Counted from the first letter of the stretch, positions 1 through 11,054 are shown. The stretch: DNA of 64,000 nt from Pseudomonadota bacterium (GCA_023443095.1 JAEZVV010000165.1:15738-79737), one strand, 5' to 3'. Numbers and translations: made by a program. The notes: generated by a model not told the origin, from the letters alone.

Positions 1-34
1 CGCCCTGTTGAAGTGGCAGGCAGCGCCTGTCTGA

Positions 35-1141
35 TCAAGCCGTGAGCTTGCGCACCATCGCGGCCAGGATCTTCACGCCGTCGGCCATCGCGGCACGGTC
101 AAAGCTCATCTTCGGGTCGTGCAGGCCGGGGCTGAGGTTGCAGCCCAGGCCGACGAAGCCGGCCTTGAGGCTGGGCTTGGCGATTTTGTAGCGGTGGAAG
201 TCGTCGGCACCGGGGGTGACGATGGGGTCGAGCAGACCCTCCTGGCCCAGCACTTCGGTGATCGCCGCGCGTGCGACTTCGGTGATTTCGTCGCTGTAGT
301 CCGCGCCCGGCACGTTGCCCAGCATCTCGAACTCGACCGTGGCGCCGACGGTGCCGGCGCCGCAGGTAATGGCGTTTTCGACCTGCTTCAGGATCGAGGC
401 CATGGTTTCGTTGCGGGCGGCGCGGATGTCGAGCGCCATCTCGGCAGTCTCGGGGATCATGTTGATCACTTCACCGCCGGCGCGCAGCTGGGTGACCTTG
501 CAGCTCCAGGGCTCGGACGGGTTGGCGACCACGGCGTTGACCGCCTGCACGGCGGCGGCGGCGGCGTTGATTGCGTTGATACCCAGGTGCGGACGGGCGC
601 CGTGGGCGACCTTGCCGGTGATCTTGGCCTTGAGCATGGCGCTGCCGCCGTGGCAGAGCGCGGGCGTGGCCTGGCCGCGTTTGGCTTCCTGCACCGGGCG
701 CAGGTGGATGCCGAGCATGACGTCGACATCATCGATCACGCCCGCTTCGATCATCTTCATCGAACCGAACAGGGTCTCCTCGGCCGGCTGGAAAACCACC
801 TTCAGCGTGCCGCGGGCCAGCCCGGTTTTGGCGATCTCTTCGGCCATGGTCAGGACCATGGTGCAGTTGGCGTCGTGGCCGCAGGAATGGACCTTGACCT
901 TTTCGCCGTCGACCGTATGCGGCAAGGCGTCCATGTCGGCGCGCACAGCGACCACCGGGCCGGGCTCGGCGCCCTTCAAGGTGGCGACGATGCCCGTGCC
1001 AGCGATACCAGTCGTCACCTCGAAACCCGCGGCCTTGATCTGATCGGCGAGCCAGGCCGAGGTCTTGAACTCGGCAAAGCCGAGTTCGGGCATGGCGTGC
1101 AAGGTCTCGAAGGTGGATTGAATTCTGCTTTCCATGGTCAT
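35..1141 (-). CDS. M20 family metallo-amidohydrolase (amidohydrolase/carboxypeptidase type)
   Basis: A protein of about 368 residues of the M20D group, which hydrolyses N-acyl amino acids or related amides with a two-metal centre in the cytoplasm. Visible motifs are the metal-binding HSCGHDANC stretch, QPAEE (catalytic acid and metal ligand) and a C-terminal GADDFHRY segment where relatives have GGEDF. The open frame extends to 1204, but the family-like N-terminus and a TTCAGGAAACC stretch just upstream favour ATG at 1141 or the in-frame ATG at 1135. It is divergent from the next gene, and its downstream neighbour lies outside the window. The substrate (hippurate, indole-acetyl conjugates, other N-acyl amino acids) cannot be read from the sequence. 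Confidence 0.85.
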   Translation of the reverse strand: MTMESRIQSTFETLHAMPELGFAEFKTSAWLADQIKAAGFEVTTGIAGTGIVATLKGAEPGPVVAVRADMDALPHTVDGEKVKVHSCGHDANCTMVLTMAEEIAKTGLARGTLKVVFQPAEETLFGSMKMIEAGVIDDVDVMLGIHLRPVQEAKRGQATPALCHGGSAMLKAKITGKVAHGARPHLGINAINAAAAAVQAVNAVVANPSEPWSCKVTQLRAGGEVINMIPETAEMALDIRAARNETMASILKQVENAITCGAGTVGATVEFEMLGNVPGADYSDEITEVARAAITEVLGQEGLLDPIVTPGADDFHRYKIAKPSLKAGFVGLGCNLSPGLHDPKMSFDRAAMADGVKILAAMVRKLTA

Positions 1142-1397
1142 GGTTTCCTGAAGTTCAAGCTGAAGTCGAGGGTCGGCTGCCGCACGGATTGGCTGCCGCG
1201 GCAAACCCGCGCTCAGAGACGGGGCGAATACTTCGCATCATCGCAGCGCGGCCCCGGTCGTGTATTGGGCAAGGCCCGCCCGAACGCCCGACACGCCCCA
1301 TCGCTTTCCCCAGGATCCAGGGCAATCACCGACCCGGGGCAGGCATCGCGCTTTCGCCTACCATCGAGCCTTGCCCCCGGAAACCCCGCCCAGCGAG

Positions 1398-1850
1398 ATG
1401 GCGACAAAACTCACCGCAACCCTGGTCGCCCTGGCGAGCGCCCTCGCCGCCACCAGCGCTCGCGCCGACTGTGTCGCGGGCGAAGCGACCGTGTTTGCCT
1501 GCCAAACGGCGCAGGGCAAGCGAATCGAGGTCTGCGACGCGGGCAAGACCCTCACGTATTCCTTCGGCCGGCCGCAAGCCCAACCCGAAATCATGCTCCG
1601 GGTGGCGCGCGAACGGGCCTCGACCAGCCAGTGGAACGGCCTTGGCCGCTTCATCGCGTATTCGGTCGACATTCCCAACGGCGACACGGTCTACAGCGTT
1701 TTCTGGGGCGCCGACCGCTTGAGCGACGACCATCCGATCGAGGCCGGAGTCGAGGTGCTCGTCAAGGGGCGGCTCGCCGCCACTGTCCGCTGCGCTGACG
1801 GCGAGATCGTGCAAGCGATCGAAGGCCTGGACTTGAAACCCACCGACTGA
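1398..1850 (+). CDS. Small secreted hypothetical protein
   Basis: A 150-residue protein with a clear Sec signal peptide: MATKLTATLVALASALAATS followed by ARA and cleavage before DCVAGE. The mature part has four cysteines (in DCV, FAC, VCD and VRC) that could form two disulphides, and ends in LDLKPTD. The frame is open from 1260, but the signal peptide fixes the start at ATG 1398; no strong ribosome binding site is visible. I do not recognise the family. It lies 30 bp upstream of the hoxX-like gene on the same strand and may be co-transcribed, but nothing shows a functional link. Confidence 0.6.
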   Translation: MATKLTATLVALASALAATSARADCVAGEATVFACQTAQGKRIEVCDAGKTLTYSFGRPQAQPEIMLRVARERASTSQWNGLGRFIAYSVDIPNGDTVYSVFWGADRLSDDHPIEAGVEVLVKGRLAATVRCADGEIVQAIEGLDLKPTD

Positions 1851-1880
1851 ACCGGCGTCCTGCCGAATCCGAAGTCCGCC

Positions 1881-3593
1881 ATGCGCGTCCTTTTGCTCGC
1901 CCATTCCTTCAACAGCCTGACGCAACGCCTGTGGGTCGAGCTCGAAGCGCGCGGCCACGAGGTCTCGCTCGAACTCGACATCAACGACGCCACCACGACT
2001 CAGGCCGTGGCGCTGTTTGCACCCGAGCTGCTGATCGCCCCGTTTCTTAAGCGCGCGATTCCCGCCTCCGTGTGGCAGGCCCTGCCCTGCTGGGTCGTGC
2101 ACCCGGGCGTGGTCGGTGACCGCGGCCCTTCGGCACTCGACTGGGCGGTGCTCGAGGGCGAGGCGCGCTGGGGCGTGACCGTGCTGCAGGCCAACGCCGA
2201 GTTCGACGCGGGCGACGTCATCGCCACCCGCGAGTTCACGCTGCGGCCCGCGGCCAAGGGCAGTCTTTACCGGCTCGAGCTGACCCAGGCCGCGGTGGCA
2301 GCGGTGTTCGAAGGCATTGAAAAACTCGAACGGGGCCTGCCCCCCACCCCGCTTTCGGCCTGGCCCGGTCCGCTGCCCGGCCGAGCCCGTCCCCTGCTGC
2401 GTCAGGCCGAACGGGCAATCGACTGGTCGCGCGACAGCACCGCCACTGTGCTTGGCAAGATCCGTTCGGCCGACGGCACGCCGGGCCTGGCCGACGCCAT
2501 CGACAGCGGCGCGGGCCGGCTCGCGGTCCACCTATACGACGCCCATGCCGAAGGCCATCTGCAGGGCGAACCGGGAGCCCTGATCGCCCGCCGCGACGAG
2601 GCGGTGTGCCGCGCCACGGTCGACGGCGCGGTTTGGATAGGCAGCATCAAGCTGAGCGACCAGGCCGACCAGCCCTTCAAGGTCCCCGCCACCCTGGCCC
2701 TGGGCGCGATCGCCGCAGCGCTGCCGGAAGCGCCGATCGCGCTCGAGGCCCGGCCGACCCGGCCGACCTGGCGCGAGCTGAGCTACGAGGAGGAAGGCGA
2801 GGTCGGCATCCTGCACTTTGCCTTCTACAACGGGGCGATGAGCACGGTCCAATGCCAGCGTCTGGCGCAGGCGCTGCGCGAGGTCAAGCGCCGTCCGACC
2901 CGGGTGCTGCTGCTCGCCGGCGGCCCGGATTTCTGGAGCAACGGCCTGCACCTGAACGTGATCGAGGCCGCAGCCGACCCGGCCGAGGAGTCGATGCGCA
3001 ACATCGAGGCGATGGACGACGTGGTGCTGGAACTGCTCACCGCCACCGACAAGATCACGATCGCCGCCCTGCAGGGCAATGCCGGCGCCGGCGGGGTGTT
3101 CCTCGCCCTGGCCGCCGACTTCGTCTGGGCGCGTCGGGGCGTGGTGCTCAATCCGCATTACAAAGGCATGGGCAACCTCTACGGCTCCGAATACTGGACT
3201 TATGTTCTGCCGCGCCGGGTGGGCGAGCAGCAGGCGCGCCGCATCACCGAACTGCGCCTGCCGATGGAAACGGCGCAGGCCCAATCCCTCGGCCTGCTCG
3301 ACGAGGCTTTCGGCGCCACCCCCGCGGCCTTCCTCGGCGAGGCCCGCCGCCGCGCGCAGGACATGGCCGCCGCCCCCGATCTGGCCGAACGCCTCGCGGC
3401 CAAGGCCGATACGCGCCGCCGCGACGAAGCGGCCAAGCCGCTGGCCGCCTACCGTGCCGAAGAGCTGGAGCAGATGCGGCTCAACTTCTTCGGCTTCGAC
3501 CCCAGCTACCACGTCGCCCGCAGCCACTTCGTGCGCAAGGCCGGCAAGGCGCGCACCCCGGCCTACCTCGCGCGCCACCGCCAGCGCCGCTAG
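1881..3593 (+). CDS. hoxX: HoxX-like hydrogenase maturation protein (formyltransferase + enoyl-CoA hydratase fold)
   Basis: A 570-residue two-domain protein. Residues about 1-270 resemble a formyl-tetrahydrofolate-dependent formyltransferase (MRVLLLAHSFNSL, then HPGVVGDRGPSALDWA and FDAGDV). The C-terminal half resembles the enoyl-CoA hydratase/isomerase fold (GPDFWSNGLHLNVIE, then LQGNAGAGGVFLALAADFVW). This architecture is that of HoxX, which in known systems makes the CO ligand of [NiFe]-hydrogenase from a one-carbon formyl donor under oxic conditions. No hydrogenase structural or hyp gene is visible in the window, so it is either distant from its cluster or has another role. Stop is TAG. 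The V-type ATPase operon starts 132 bp downstream. Family assignment is firm; function in this strain is inferred. Confidence 0.85.
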   Translation: MRVLLLAHSFNSLTQRLWVELEARGHEVSLELDINDATTTQAVALFAPELLIAPFLKRAIPASVWQALPCWVVHPGVVGDRGPSALDWAVLEGEARWGVTVLQANAEFDAGDVIATREFTLRPAAKGSLYRLELTQAAVAAVFEGIEKLERGLPPTPLSAWPGPLPGRARPLLRQAERAIDWSRDSTATVLGKIRSADGTPGLADAIDSGAGRLAVHLYDAHAEGHLQGEPGALIARRDEAVCRATVDGAVWIGSIKLSDQADQPFKVPATLALGAIAAALPEAPIALEARPTRPTWRELSYEEEGEVGILHFAFYNGAMSTVQCQRLAQALREVKRRPTRVLLLAGGPDFWSNGLHLNVIEAAADPAEESMRNIEAMDDVVLELLTATDKITIAALQGNAGAGGVFLALAADFVWARRGVVLNPHYKGMGNLYGSEYWTYVLPRRVGEQQARRITELRLPMETAQAQSLGLLDEAFGATPAAFLGEARRRAQDMAAAPDLAERLAAKADTRRRDEAAKPLAAYRAEELEQMRLNFFGFDPSYHVARSHFVRKAGKARTPAYLARHRQRR

Positions 3594-3725
3594 CCGCTGG
3601 CGGCCGAGCAACACTGCCGGCTGCCCTTGTCCTGGCGCAAACCCGAGGGTTTACTCGCGCCTATAAACGCAACAGGGGCGGCCCGACGACGCTGGCTGTG
3701 GCCGTCGCCTTGAGGAGGGCAAGGC

Positions 3726-4070
3726 GTGGCGCATCCCATTCCCAGCAACTCACCGCAGGTCGACGCGGCGATTTCCCGCGTCCTGGCGGCAGAACAAGCG
3801 GCTCAAGCGGCGATCGGCGCCGCCCGGGCGGAGGCGTCTGCCACGCTGGAAGCGGCGCGCAACACCGCGCGCCGCATCGGCGACCGCGCCGAGGCCTGCG
3901 TCGCCGCCTGCCGCGCCAGCACCGAAAAAGCCGCCGCCGAACGCGCCGCCGAAGTCGACGCGAGCATCGCCGCCCTGCGCGAGATCCATAGCCACCAGCC
4001 GGCCGAGCTGCTCCGCTTGCAGCAGGCGATAGAAGCGCTCGCGCGCGAACTCACGGGTGGTCGCGAATGA
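3726..4070 (+). CDS. V-type ATPase peripheral-stalk subunit G/H-like (coiled coil)
   Basis: A 114-residue, almost entirely helical protein rich in Ala, Glu and Arg (for example EQAAQAAIGAARAEASATLE), as expected of the subunit that pairs with E in the peripheral stalk of V/A-type ATPases. The start is GTG at 3726, preceded by a strong GAGGAGG site at 3712-3718. It is the first gene of the ATPase operon, and its stop overlaps the next start (ATGA at 4067). Sequence alone shows only a coiled coil; assignment to G/H rests mainly on its place in the operon. Confidence 0.65.
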   Translation: MAHPIPSNSPQVDAAISRVLAAEQAAQAAIGAARAEASATLEAARNTARRIGDRAEACVAACRASTEKAAAERAAEVDASIAALREIHSHQPAELLRLQQAIEALARELTGGRE

Positions 4071-4825
4071 TCCCGGTCGGCAGCCTCGATTACGCGCAAG
4101 CACGTATGCAGTCCCGCATCGGCCGCCGGCCGGGCGATTCCACCTGGAGCGCGATCGAACACGCGCGCGAGGCCGACACCCTGATCGATCTGGCGCGCGA
4201 CACCACCTTGCAGGCACCGCTTGCCCAGCTCGGCCAGCGGCGGGAGATCCACGCGGTCGAGCTTGGGCTGCGGCTGCACTGGCGCGGCGCAGTCGAAGAA
4301 CTCGCCTTGTGGATGCCCGAATGCTGGCGCCCCGCCCTGCGCTGGTGCAAGAGCCTGCCCTACCTGCCGCTGCTGTCGCACTGGGCGGCGGGGCGGCACA
4401 TCAGCGACTGGATGAGGGCCGACCCGGTCTGCCACGAGCTGCTGAATTCGGCCGCCCCCAGCATTCCGAGCCAACACGAGTTCGCGCCGCTGGCGGCCGC
4501 GCTCGAGCGCCCCGCCACGCTGGCTGCGGCCTGGGGACACGAGTTCGTGTTGCGCCTGCCGCCCGCCGCCCGCCAGGCGGCCGAGCTGCAAGCGGTGTCG
4601 CAGCTGGTCACCGACTATTACTCTCGCGCCGTACTGGTGGCGGGGACCGAAGGCCTGCGCCTGCGCCGCCGCTTCGACGCCCGCCTGCTGGCCAGTTTCC
4701 GCCGCCACGCGATTGAACCGATGGCGGCCTTCGCCTACCTCGGCCTGAGCGCACTCGACCTCGAACGCCTGCGCGGCGAACTGGTCCTGCGCCTGGCGCT
4801 GCCAACGCGGAGTTTCGCCTCATGA
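4067..4825 (+). CDS. V-type ATPase subunit C (d)-like protein, divergent
   Basis: A 252-residue helical protein (starts MIPVGSLDYAQARMQSRIG) overlapping its neighbours at both ends through ATGA junctions. In V/A-ATPase operons this position, between the small coiled-coil subunit and subunit I, suits the funnel-shaped C/d subunit that joins the central shaft to the K ring. The LDYAQARMQSR start resembles the N-terminus of C/d proteins, but at 252 residues it is clearly shorter than the usual 320-350, so homology is not certain. There is no signal peptide or membrane segment. Function is inferred from context. Confidence 0.6.
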   Translation: MIPVGSLDYAQARMQSRIGRRPGDSTWSAIEHAREADTLIDLARDTTLQAPLAQLGQRREIHAVELGLRLHWRGAVEELALWMPECWRPALRWCKSLPYLPLLSHWAAGRHISDWMRADPVCHELLNSAAPSIPSQHEFAPLAAALERPATLAAAWGHEFVLRLPPAARQAAELQAVSQLVTDYYSRAVLVAGTEGLRLRRRFDARLLASFRRHAIEPMAAFAYLGLSALDLERLRGELVLRLALPTRSFAS

Positions 4826-6651
4826 TGCGACCGCGACCGGCCCGCTGGTTCGAAGTGCTGGTGGCGCGCGACGACTGCGCGCAGTTGCTCGAGGCACTCG
4901 CCGCCACCGGCCGGGTCGAGCTCGAGGCGCGTGCCCAGGCCGGCCTGCCCAGCTCGTTCACCGAACTGCAGCCGCTGTTGGCGCGCGGCGCCGAACTGGC
5001 GCTGCGTTATTCGGCGTATTGGCCGCGCGACCGCCTGCTGGCCTCGGCCGTTCCGGAATCGCCTGCAACCACCCTGGCGCGGGCGATCGAACGCCTGCAA
5101 CATTGGGCCGAGTTGGCCGAGCCGCTGATTCAGGCGAGCCAGCAGGCAGAAGTCGAAAGTGAAGAACTCGAACGCTGGAGCCGGGTGCTCGCGGCGCTGG
5201 GCGATTCGCCGCTCGATCTGGCGCATCTGGGCGCGGCCGGCCCGCTCGCGCGCGTGCTTCTGGTCGAATACCCCCCCGAACTCGCACCGGAAACGCCGGG
5301 CGGTGCCGCCCAGGTCATCGTGCGCCGGGTTCCGACCTCGCACGCGACCTTCGCTTTTGCGGTCGGCACCACGGCCGAGCTTGAAACCCTGGCGCGGGAA
5401 GCGACCGCACTCAAGGGCCGGGTCCACCCGATTCCGTCCTGGCTCAGCCCGGTCGCCGCCACCAACCAGACCACCATCGAGCGTCGGCGCCGCGAACTGG
5501 AGCACGAAGCCGAAAGCCGCGCCACTGCCTTCGAGGCGCTCAACCGGCAATTTGGTCTGCGCGCCGCACTCGGCGGTCTCTATCGCCTGCAATGGCTGAT
5601 GCGCAATGTGCACGGGCTCGAGTCCGGCGAGCACTTCAACTGGGTGACAGGCTGGACCAGCGATTTCAACGGTGGCGTGCTCCAGCACGCGGTCGAAGCC
5701 AGCGGCGCCCGCGCCCTGCTCCATTTTCCGCGCGCACCGCGCGGGCTGCGGGCCCCGCTTCTGCTCGCCAACCCGGCCTGGGCCCGGCCTTTCGAGATCT
5801 TCCCGCGCGCGCTGGGCATGCCGACCGCCAACGAGGCCGACCCCAGCGTCTTGCTCGCGATCGTGGTGCCGCTGATCTTCGGCTTCATGTTCGGCGACAC
5901 CGGCCAGGGCCTTGTCATCGCCGCGCTCGCCTTCGCCTGGCGCCGGCGTTTTGCGATCGCTCCGCTGCTGATCGCGGGCGGTCTCAGCGCAGCGTTTTTC
6001 GGCCTGCTTTTCGGCTCGTTTTTCTGCCGCGAGGACGTGCTCCCGGCGCTGTGGATGCACCCGCTGTCGCACCCGCTCGAGCTGCTCACCGTGCCGGTGA
6101 TGGGCGGTGCGCTGCTGCTCGCCACCGGCCTGCTGCTGAGTTCGCTCGCCTCGTACTGGCGCGGCGAATGGGCGCGGCTGGCGGGCGAAGACCTGGGGCT
6201 GCTCGCCGTCTACGCCGGCAGCGTCGGGCTCTGGATCGACCTGCGCCTAGCCTGGCTGGCAGCCGCCGGCGCGATCGCCTTTGTTGCCGGTCACGCCGTC
6301 CATGCCGGGCGTGCGTCCGCGGCCGGGGCCGCAGCGGGCGAGCTGATCGAAAAAACGCTGCAGCTGCTGATCAACACGCTGTCGTTTGCCCGCGTCGGCG
6401 CTTTTGCCTTGGCGCACGCGGGGCTGTCGTCGGCGATCGTCGCTCTCGCCGACTCGACTCCGAACCTCTTTGCCTGGGCGCTGGTGATGCTGGTTGGCAA
6501 TGTCGCGGTGATCGCGATCGAAGCCATGGTGGTGAGCATCCAGACCACCCGCCTGGTGTTGTTCGAATTTTTCACCCGCTTCCTGCAGGGTGGCGGCCGC
6601 GTCTTCCATCCGCTGCCTGCGCCTCCGCTGCCCTCCCAACCGACGACCTAG
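4822..6651 (+). CDS. ntpI: V-type ATPase subunit I (membrane a-subunit)
   Basis: A 609-residue protein with a soluble N-terminal half (about 1-330) followed by seven or eight membrane helices, as in subunit I/a of V/A-ATPases, which carries the ion half-channels beside the K ring. Hallmarks are VPLIFGFMFGDTGQGLVI at the first membrane helices, and SFARVGAFALAHAGLSSAI near residue 524 with a second arginine in TTRLVLFEF near 577. These match the two essential channel arginines of the family. It overlaps the C-like gene by ATGA, ends in TAG, and is 9 bp from the K subunit, which has a GGAGAA ribosome binding site. Confidence 0.93.
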   Translation: MMRPRPARWFEVLVARDDCAQLLEALAATGRVELEARAQAGLPSSFTELQPLLARGAELALRYSAYWPRDRLLASAVPESPATTLARAIERLQHWAELAEPLIQASQQAEVESEELERWSRVLAALGDSPLDLAHLGAAGPLARVLLVEYPPELAPETPGGAAQVIVRRVPTSHATFAFAVGTTAELETLAREATALKGRVHPIPSWLSPVAATNQTTIERRRRELEHEAESRATAFEALNRQFGLRAALGGLYRLQWLMRNVHGLESGEHFNWVTGWTSDFNGGVLQHAVEASGARALLHFPRAPRGLRAPLLLANPAWARPFEIFPRALGMPTANEADPSVLLAIVVPLIFGFMFGDTGQGLVIAALAFAWRRRFAIAPLLIAGGLSAAFFGLLFGSFFCREDVLPALWMHPLSHPLELLTVPVMGGALLLATGLLLSSLASYWRGEWARLAGEDLGLLAVYAGSVGLWIDLRLAWLAAAGAIAFVAGHAVHAGRASAAGAAAGELIEKTLQLLINTLSFARVGAFALAHAGLSSAIVALADSTPNLFAWALVMLVGNVAVIAIEAMVVSIQTTRLVLFEFFTRFLQGGGRVFHPLPAPPLPSQPTT

Positions 6652-6660
6652 GAGAACTCG

Positions 6661-7023
6661 ATGAAGACCCCTGCCCCGCGCCCGGTTTCGCGCGCGCTGC
6701 TCGCCCTGCTGGTCCTGACCGCCGTTTTTGCCGCCGGTGCCACGGCCTTGCTGTTGGTGATGCCACCCGCTCTGGCGGCAACGCCGGCGGCGGCCCTGCC
6801 CGAGGGGGCGGGTTGGGCGTTTGCCGCGGCGGCGGCGGCCACCGCGATGTCATCGCTGGCGGCCGGTTACGCCGTCGCCAAGGTCGGCACCGCGGCGATC
6901 GGAGCACTGGCCGAGAAACCCGAGCTCTTTGGCCGGCTGCTGATTTTTGTCGGTCTTGCCGAAGGCATCGCGATCTACGGCCTGATCGTGTCCATCCTGA
7001 TCCTCAATCGACTCGGCGGCTAA
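6661..7023 (+). CDS. ntpK: V-type ATPase subunit K (c-ring proteolipid)
   Basis: A 120-residue proteolipid with an N-terminal hydrophobic segment (about 11-40; signal or extra helix) and a two-helix hairpin from about 50 to 118. The ion-carrying carboxylate is Glu101 in GLAEGIAIYGL, and the cytoplasmic loop reads GALAEKPELFGR. A single hairpin gives half the size of the duplicated four-helix NtpK of Enterococcus. The glutamine and the Ser/Thr after the Glu that mark Na+-binding rings are absent, so proton coupling is more likely; this is an inference from motif only. Confidence 0.9.
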   Translation: MKTPAPRPVSRALLALLVLTAVFAAGATALLLVMPPALAATPAAALPEGAGWAFAAAAAATAMSSLAAGYAVAKVGTAAIGALAEKPELFGRLLIFVGLAEGIAIYGLIVSILILNRLGG

Positions 7024-7029
7024 AGCCTC

Positions 7030-7326
7030 ATGAACGCACCCGTCTACATCGGCGACGACATCGCCGCCGCGGGTTTCCGCCTGGTCGGGCTCGAGGTCCT
7101 CGTGCCGGCGCCCGGCGAGGAAGCCGCCGCCCTGGTGCGGGCACGTTCGCATTCGCCGCTGGTGTTGCTGTCGGCAGCGACGGCGGCGCAGATTCCGGCA
7201 GTCCTGCTCGAACCCGCGCTCCTGGCCGCGACGCCGATCACGGTCCTCGTGCCCGACATCCATGGCGCGGTCGAACTGCCCGATCCCTCGGCCCGGCTGC
7301 GGCGCCAACTGGGAGTCGAGGCATGA
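7030..7326 (+). CDS. ntpG: V-type ATPase subunit F
   Basis: A 98-residue protein matching the small Rossmann-like F subunit of V/A-ATPases, which binds subunit D at the base of the central shaft. Typical elements are YIGDDIAAAGFRLVGLEVLV at the start and PITVLVPDIHG near the end. It is 6 bp downstream of the K subunit and overlaps the E subunit start by ATGA at 7323. Equivalent to NtpG of Enterococcus. Confidence 0.85.
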   Translation: MNAPVYIGDDIAAAGFRLVGLEVLVPAPGEEAAALVRARSHSPLVLLSAATAAQIPAVLLEPALLAATPITVLVPDIHGAVELPDPSARLRRQLGVEA

Positions 7327-7928
7327 ACATCGAGCGGCAGATGGCGGCCCTGATCGAACTGGTCGAAAACGACCGAGCGGCCCAGATCGCGGCGATTGCC
7401 GCTGAAGCCGCGAGCAAGGCGACCCAGACCGTAAGCCAGGCACGCCGCAGCGCACGCGAGCGGACCCGCGCCGCGCTCGCCGACGAGCGCCGCCGCCGCG
7501 CCCAGCTGCTTGCCGCCGCGACCGCCCGCCTGGCCAACGAAGAGCGCCAGCACCAGCAGCAGAGCCACGCCGCCCTGCTCGCCCTGGCCTGGCAGGCGCT
7601 GCCGGCCAAGCTCGAGGCGCGCTGGGCCAGCCCGTCGGCACGTGCAGACTGGCTGCGCCATGTGTTTGAAGCCGCCCGCACCGCGCTCGCGCCCGGCCTC
7701 TGGACCGTGGTCCACGGCCGCGACCTGGCCGGCGCCGACCGCGAGCTTCTGCTCGGGCTCGGACACGCCGCGGGAGTGACACTCGAGTTCGCCGAAGACC
7801 CGATGATCCGCAGCGGGATCAAGCTGCGCGCCGGCGGCAACGTGGTCGACGGCAGCACGGCCGGGCTTCTGGCCGACCGCGCCGCGCTCGGCAGTCGCTT
7901 GCTCGACCTCTTGCAGGAAAACCCATGA
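7323..7928 (+). CDS. ntpE: V-type ATPase subunit E (peripheral stalk)
   Basis: A 201-residue protein starting MNIERQMAALIELVENDRAA. The first ~110 residues form a charged coiled coil; the C-terminal globular part contains GIKLRAGGNVVDGSTAGLL, the GG/DGS pattern of E subunits, and ends in LDLLQENP. It joins the catalytic head to the membrane a-subunit together with the G/H-like protein. The frame is open far upstream (from 5592), but the ATGA overlap with subunit F sets the start at 7323. It overlaps subunit A by ATGA at 7925. Confidence 0.88.
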   Translation: MNIERQMAALIELVENDRAAQIAAIAAEAASKATQTVSQARRSARERTRAALADERRRRAQLLAAATARLANEERQHQQQSHAALLALAWQALPAKLEARWASPSARADWLRHVFEAARTALAPGLWTVVHGRDLAGADRELLLGLGHAAGVTLEFAEDPMIRSGIKLRAGGNVVDGSTAGLLADRAALGSRLLDLLQENP

Positions 7929-9671
7929 AAACCGCCACCGTGAGACGAATCAGCGGACCGGTCCTGCGGGCCCACACCAGCGACGCCTTCTCGATGCGGG
8001 AAGCGGTGCGGGTCGGCCCACGCGAACTGCTGGGCGAAGTGGTCCGCCTCGACGGCGCCGAGATCCTGGTCCAGGTCTATGAAGACACCACCGGCCTGCG
8101 CCCGGGCACCCTGGTGCTGGGCGACGGCCTTCCGCTCGCGATCCCGCTCGGCCCCGGCCTTCTGGGCGGGATTTTCGACGGCCTGCTGCGGCCGCTGCAG
8201 GCGACCGGCAGCAATACCATCCAGCCCGGCCTGCGGCCGCTGGCCAGACGCGAGTTCGAGTTCGTTCCCGCCCTTGCAGCAGGCGCCCCTGTGAATGCCG
8301 GCGCTGTCTTCGGCGAGGCGCGCGACCCGGTGCTGCGGCCACAGGCCTGCCTGGTTCCGCCCGGACTCGACGGCACGGTGGTCTCAATTGCTCCGGCCGG
8401 GCCGCAGCGCGACGACGCCATCGTCTGCACCCTGAGAGATGCCGACGGCGTCGAACATGGCTTGGCGATGAGCTCCCGCTGGTCGGTGCGCGACCCGCGC
8501 CCGGTGCGGCGGCGGATCGCCAGCAACACGCCGCTGGTGACCGGTCAGCGCATCCTCGATTCGCTGTTTCCGGTCGCTCTCGGCGGCAAGGCGGCGATCC
8601 CGGGCGGTTTCGGCACCGGCAAGACGGTGCTGCTCGAGACGCTGGCCAAGGGCTGCAACGCCGACGTGATCGTCTACCTGGGCTGCGGCGAGCGCGGCAA
8701 CGAGATGGCAGGGCTGCTCTCCGAGTTCCCCGAGCTTGAAGACCCGCGCACCGGACGCTCGTTGATGGAGCGCACGGTAATCATCGCCAACACCTCGAAC
8801 ATGCCGGTGGCCGCGCGCGAGGCCAGCATCTACAGCGCCATCACGGTGGCCGAATATTTCCGCGACCAGGGCCTGCACGTGGCGCTGATGGCCGACTCGA
8901 CCAGCCGCTGGGCCGAGGCGCTGCGCGAGGTCTCGGGCCGCTTTGGCGAGCTGCCGGGCGAAGGCGGCTACCCCGCCTACCTGTCGAGCCGGCTCGCCGA
9001 CTTCTACGAACGCGCGGCGGTGGTCGAGACCCTGGGCGGGGCCATCGGCAGCGTCACGGTGATGGGAGCGATCAGCCCGCCCTCGGGCGATTTCTCCGAA
9101 CCCGTAACCAGCCACACCAAGCGTTTCGTGCGCAGCTTCTGGGCGCTCGACGTCAAACGCGCACAGGCGCGCTTCTACCCGGCGATCCACCCGCTGTCTT
9201 CGTATTCGGAAGACGCCCGGCTTTTTTCGGCCTGGTGGAGCGAGCAGGGCAATGCCCACTGGGCCGAGCTGAGAACCCGCTTCCTGGCGCTGCTCGACGA
9301 GCAGGCGCGGCTCGAACGGATGGCCCGCATCATCGGCCGCGACGCCTTGCCGCCACGCCAGCAGCTGACCCTGCTGGTGGCCGAGATCTTCAACGACGCC
9401 TTCCTGCGGCAATCGGCCTTCTCGGAAAAGGACCGAGTCGCGGCGCCGGCCAAGCAGGCGGCGATGATGAAGCTGCTCGCCCGCTTCTCCGACCTAGCGT
9501 TTGCTGCGCTCGAACTCGAGGCCAAGCCCGAGTCAATCGCGCTCCTGCCCTGCGTGCGCGCCCTGCGCCGCATGGGCGACGAGATCGCCAACGACGAACT
9601 CGAGGCCTTTGCCGCGCTCGAGGCCCGCATCGACGGCGAACTGCACACTCTCATCCATCCCGAGGACTCTC

Positions 9672-9694
<23 letters not shown>
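7925..9694 (+). CDS. ntpA: V-type ATPase catalytic subunit A
   Basis: A 589-residue catalytic subunit, the usual length for the family. It has an N-terminal beta-barrel, the non-homologous insert (about residues 110-190) that separates V/A-type A subunits from F-type beta, a P-loop GGFGTGKTV, GERGNEM, and ALMADSTSRWAEALREVSGR containing the switch region. The reaction is ATP hydrolysis or synthesis coupled to ion flow through I/K. It starts at an ATGA overlap with E, and its 3' end overlaps the start of subunit B by 23 bp. Confidence 0.96.

Positions 9695-11050
<1,356 letters not shown>

Positions 11051-11054
<4 letters not shown>

Noticed and set aside
1..3600. Hydrogenase accessory cluster around hoxX
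   Set aside because: The neighbours are an M20 hydrolase and a small secreted protein; no hyp, hup or hox structural motifs were found on either strand.
5592..7322. Upstream extension of the subunit E frame to a 778-residue protein
   Set aside because: The extra 577 residues overlap subunits I, K and F in another frame and look random; the ATGA at 7323 is the true start of E.
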